NCBI GenBank assembly: GCA_018607905.1
Contig: JABBAP010000039.1
Span: forward strand, 1 to 64,000
DNA: 64,000 nt
Direction of reading: 5' to 3'
DNA from: Paracoccaceae bacterium
Lineage (GTDB): Bacteria; Pseudomonadota; Alphaproteobacteria; Rhodobacterales; Rhodobacteraceae
Positions 61,652 through 64,000 of the stretch are shown piece by piece. The notes beneath the pieces were generated by a model. The model worked only from the letters and a program-made list of their open reading frames with translations. It made no database searches and was not told where the DNA came from. A program made the translations under genes and the position numbers. Position 1 is the first letter of the stretch. Each line of letters begins with the position of its first letter.

Positions 61652-62815
61652 ATGAAAACAATAGATATTTTTGAAAAACTAGTCACCTTTGACACGACCT
61701 CGGCAAATCCAAACCTTGATCTGATCGAATGGTGTGCCGGCCTGATAAAAGACGCGGGTGGTGCGGTGACATTGATCCCTGATGAAACCGGAAAGAAGGC
61801 CAATCTGTATGCTACCATAGGGCCGCAGGGTCGCGCTGGGGTTATGTTGTCGGGGCATACGGATGTTGTGCCTGTGGCAGGGCAAAACTGGACGAAACCG
61901 CCGTTTGAATTAACCCTAGAAGATGACAAATACTTTGGTCGTGGAACCTGCGACATGAAGGGGTTCGTTGCGGCTGCCCTTGCCGCTGGGTTGGATGCGA
62001 CGACGAAAAAACTTAACACTCCCATGCACTTAGCCTTTTCATATGACGAAGAAATCGGCTGTATCGGGGTGCGATCCTTGGTTGATATGCTGGCGGATGC
62101 GCCGTTTAAACCTGCGTTTTGTATCGTGGGGGAGCCGACTTCGATGCAGGTGGCGGTGGGGCATAAAGGCAAGATGGCGGCGAAGGCGGTTATGATTGGG
62201 CGCGAGGGGCATTCGGCGTTGGCACCAATGGCAGTGAACGCGATTTACATGGCGGTGGATTTCATCAATGTTTTGAGGGAGATACAAGATCGTTTGGCCC
62301 GCGAAGGTGCACAAGATGACGATTATAGTGTGCCCTACACGACCTTGCATGTGGGGAAAATCAACGCGGGTGTCGCGCTAAATATTGTGCCGAATAGATG
62401 CGAGGTTTTGTTCGAAATCAGGTCTTTGAATGAGGACAATCCAGACGCGCTTATGGAGGAAATTCGTACGCGAGCGGATGAAATAGTAGCTCGATATCAA
62501 GAAGTTGCGCCAGAAGTTGCGATTGAAATTGAACGCACACCAAATACGTATCCTGGCTTGGCAACGCCCGAGGAAGCAGAGGTTGTACAGTTCGTGAAAT
62601 CCCTGCTGGGGGCCAATGACACGATGAAAGTGGCTTTTGGCACCGAAGGCGGGCTGTTTTCACAGAAAGTTGGCATTCCGACCGTGGTTTGTGGCCCCGG
62701 ATCCATGGAACAAGGGCATAAACCAGATGAGTTTGTCAGCGTCGATCAATTGGCGAAATGTGATGCGATGCTGGCCAATTTAGTGGCTCGTCTGGAAGAG
62801 GGTGTTGCGTGTTAA
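61652..62815 (+). CDS. M20 family deacylase, ArgE-like
   Basis: A 387-residue zinc amidohydrolase of the acetylornithine deacetylase type. SGHTDVVP holds H69 and D71, GRGTCDMKGF holds the bridging D101, and FSYDEEIGCIGV holds the catalytic Glu and a metal ligand; a dimerisation domain with LHVGKINAGVALNIVPNRCEVLFEIRSL follows. It may act in arginine synthesis, but coupling to a catabolic lysR suggests an N-acyl or N-formyl intermediate as substrate. Codons favour GCG and GGG more than in genes to the left. Confidence 0.88.
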   Translation: MKTIDIFEKLVTFDTTSANPNLDLIEWCAGLIKDAGGAVTLIPDETGKKANLYATIGPQGRAGVMLSGHTDVVPVAGQNWTKPPFELTLEDDKYFGRGTCDMKGFVAAALAAGLDATTKKLNTPMHLAFSYDEEIGCIGVRSLVDMLADAPFKPAFCIVGEPTSMQVAVGHKGKMAAKAVMIGREGHSALAPMAVNAIYMAVDFINVLREIQDRLAREGAQDDDYSVPYTTLHVGKINAGVALNIVPNRCEVLFEIRSLNEDNPDALMEEIRTRADEIVARYQEVAPEVAIEIERTPNTYPGLATPEEAEVVQFVKSLLGANDTMKVAFGTEGGLFSQKVGIPTVVCGPGSMEQGHKPDEFVSVDQLAKCDAMLANLVARLEEGVAC

Positions 62816-62844
62816 CCTTTAGTTTTTTGAGGCCTAAAAAATGT

Positions 62845-62895
62845 CCGCAAAGTGTATGCAAAACGTATGCAAAGCGTATGGCATGTGTATGGCAC
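62845..62895 (-). repeat. Tandem 10-11 bp unit array, copy C (inverted)
   Basis: Read on the minus strand it is GTGCCATACAC, ATGCCATACGC, TTTGCATACG, TTTTGCATACAC, TTTGCGGAC, almost identical to copy A over 50 bp. It lies in the 144-bp gap between two convergent gene ends. Direct repeats GTTAACCTTTA stand on each side, at 62811-62821 and 62903-62913. Confidence 0.78.
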
Positions 62896-62959
62896 TTTTG
62901 GCGTTAACCTTTACGCGCGAACGGTGCGAATGTTGCACGCCCGTTGCGGGAAGGCACGG

Positions 62960-64000
62960 TTAATGAAGATGTTCCGATTGATCCGCGAGCCACATCTGGA
63001 AATCATGAACAGTGCCTTCGTAATCTGCACCCGCAAGCGGGCCACCGACGGCATGGCGCGAGTGAAGCGCCCGTTGCATGATTTCTAATTTTTCACGATC
63101 TTCACGGTTCACATCATTCCAAACGGCGATGCGGTTTGCCAGAATTCCATCGTCGAGTTCTGTGCCAAAAGTTGAAAGGGTCCAGCGGACCTCGATCTGT
63201 TCGGCACTGAGTGGAAAGATTGAGAGAGACACAAGCGTTGTCGCCGCGATGCTGACGACTTGCGTTGGGTAGGCAGCAAAAAGAGTTGAGCGTTTGCGCT
63301 CGGTTTCCGACAGGCCACTGGCCCCCATTCCGCGACCAGCGGCATTGTCTGGGTAGTTGGCGAAATAGGAGGTAAAGTTGCGCCCCGATGGGCCTTTGCG
63401 CGACAGGCCTGTGGGCGTGTAGTGATGCAATGTTTCAGGGTGCACCACGGACAGGTGGTAGCCTTCCATGAAATTCTCGACCAGTGCTTTCCAGTTGCAG
63501 TTCCACACTTCGGATGCGGTGTGGACGTGGCGGAAATTTTCAGGTTCGTAGGGTGCGATCAGGGCGTCAAGTTCGGCCAAATCAAACGGTGCTGGCGTGT
63601 CGGACAATGAGGCGTAAATGAACCCGTTGTGGATTTGTGTGGCGAACGCAGGAAGTGCGCAAGTTTTGGGATCAAATCCAGCGTTTCGCATGCGCGGGGC
63701 AGAAAGCAATTTGCCGTCAGGCGCGTAGGCCCAAGCGTGGTACGGGCACACGTGACGATTGGCGTTTCCTGCACCTTTGGCCACGGGCATTCCACGGTGA
63801 CGGCATGCGTTCGACAGGACATGAATGCCGTCTTGCGTTCTCGTAATCAGAAGCGGTTCATTCAACAGTTGTTGGGTAAAGAAATCACCCACATTCGGGA
63901 GTTCATCCGCACGGCCCAGACAATGCCAACCGTTTTGAAGAACAGTCGCGCATTCCCAATCAAAAAGCGATTGATCGGTGTAAAAAGCGCCAGGCATGCT
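62960..64000 (-). CDS. Rieske aromatic ring-hydroxylating oxygenase alpha subunit (5' end possibly cut by window edge)
   Basis: At least 345 residues. The Rieske centre is C-x-H in NACRHRGMPVAKG and C-x2-H in HVCPYHAWAYAPDG; the catalytic domain has ENFMEGYHLSVVHPETL with the Asn/His region of the mononuclear iron site. Size and the absence of a nearby beta subunit recall the GbcA, CntA and stachydrine group that acts on quaternary N-methyl compounds, but this is only a likeness. An ATG lies at 63997, yet the frame continues to the edge and homologues usually begin a little earlier, so it is reported as partial. Confidence 0.88.
   Translation of the reverse strand, partial: SMPGAFYTDQSLFDWECATVLQNGWHCLGRADELPNVGDFFTQQLLNEPLLITRTQDGIHVLSNACRHRGMPVAKGAGNANRHVCPYHAWAYAPDGKLLSAPRMRNAGFDPKTCALPAFATQIHNGFIYASLSDTPAPFDLAELDALIAPYEPENFRHVHTASEVWNCNWKALVENFMEGYHLSVVHPETLHHYTPTGLSRKGPSGRNFTSYFANYPDNAAGRGMGASGLSETERKRSTLFAAYPTQVVSIAATTLVSLSIFPLSAEQIEVRWTLSTFGTELDDGILANRIAVWNDVNREDREKLEIMQRALHSRHAVGGPLAGADYEGTVHDFQMWLADQSEHLH

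Noticed and set aside
62823-62841. T6-G-AGGCCT-A6 near-palindrome as a bidirectional terminator
   Set aside because: There is no loop: the central AGGCCT would have to fold on itself, leaving a weak A/T stem.
62852-63088. 78-codon plus-strand frame over repeat array C
   Set aside because: Its start is the array itself and the rest is antisense to the Rieske gene.

Overview
The window is chromosomal DNA from an alphaproteobacterium, most likely a marine Rhodobacterales (Roseobacter-type) species of moderate GC. Support comes from gcrA, a lysC-ptsP pair, the order recN-bamD-lpxC-ftsZ-ftsA-ftsQ-ddl-murB-(DUF2484)-murC-murG-ftsW, a carD/fdxA/S4/Suv3-like helicase block, and short 3' elements of the TTTCTTCTGGCTAAAAATA type that I recall from Rhodobacteraceae. 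No rRNA, tRNA, CRISPR array, transposase or prophage gene was seen.

Layout. 0.2-6.2 kb: small metabolic genes (NIPSNAP protein, aldehyde dehydrogenase, hotdog thioesterase, YcaQ-type glycosylase, GST, SDR, P1 peptidase). 6.3-9.2 kb: argD-argF and an unknown gene. 9.3-15.1 kb: EamA exporter, gcrA, DUF1178 protein, lysC, ptsP. 15.1-29.3 kb: the minus-strand envelope and division cluster from ftsW down to recN, with three small membrane-protein genes between murC and murB. 29.5-36.2 kb: an unknown lipoprotein and two flavoprotein-hydroxylase cassettes around carD and fdxA. 36.2-39.4 kb: S4 protein and a Suv3-like helicase. 39.5-51.7 kb: small housekeeping and accessory genes, including an RGG-repeat protein, a DUF1501/DUF1800 pair, a GH25 lipoprotein, an MscS channel and a cytochrome b/ferredoxin fusion. 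51.8-64 kb: a catabolic region.

The catabolic region is the most interesting part. On the minus strand, a flavin reductase, aldehyde dehydrogenase, luciferase-like monooxygenase, AA_synth (DUF1185) protein, alpha/beta hydrolase and ThDP enzyme are packed with overlaps or gaps of a few bases. A LysR regulator and a coupled M20 deacylase gene diverge from them. The enzyme set matches the trigonelline (N-methylnicotinate) ring-opening pathway (tgn) of Acinetobacter baylyi, so I propose catabolism of an N-methylpyridinium or related N-heterocycle. Next to it lie an HpaI/HpaH/FAH lower pathway, which also ends in succinate semialdehyde, and a Rieske oxygenase cut by the window edge.

Three near-identical arrays of 10-12 bp units (TTTGCATACNC / GTGCCATACNC), each with nearby GTTAAC sites, lie at 0.55, 54.3 and 62.9 kb, all next to catabolic genes. 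The plus strand is C-rich over most of the window whatever the gene orientation, and becomes G-rich from about 60.7 kb. Pairs of GcrA-type sites (YGAKTCG) 20-21 bp apart precede both ftsZ and ftsW, and gcrA itself is in the window.
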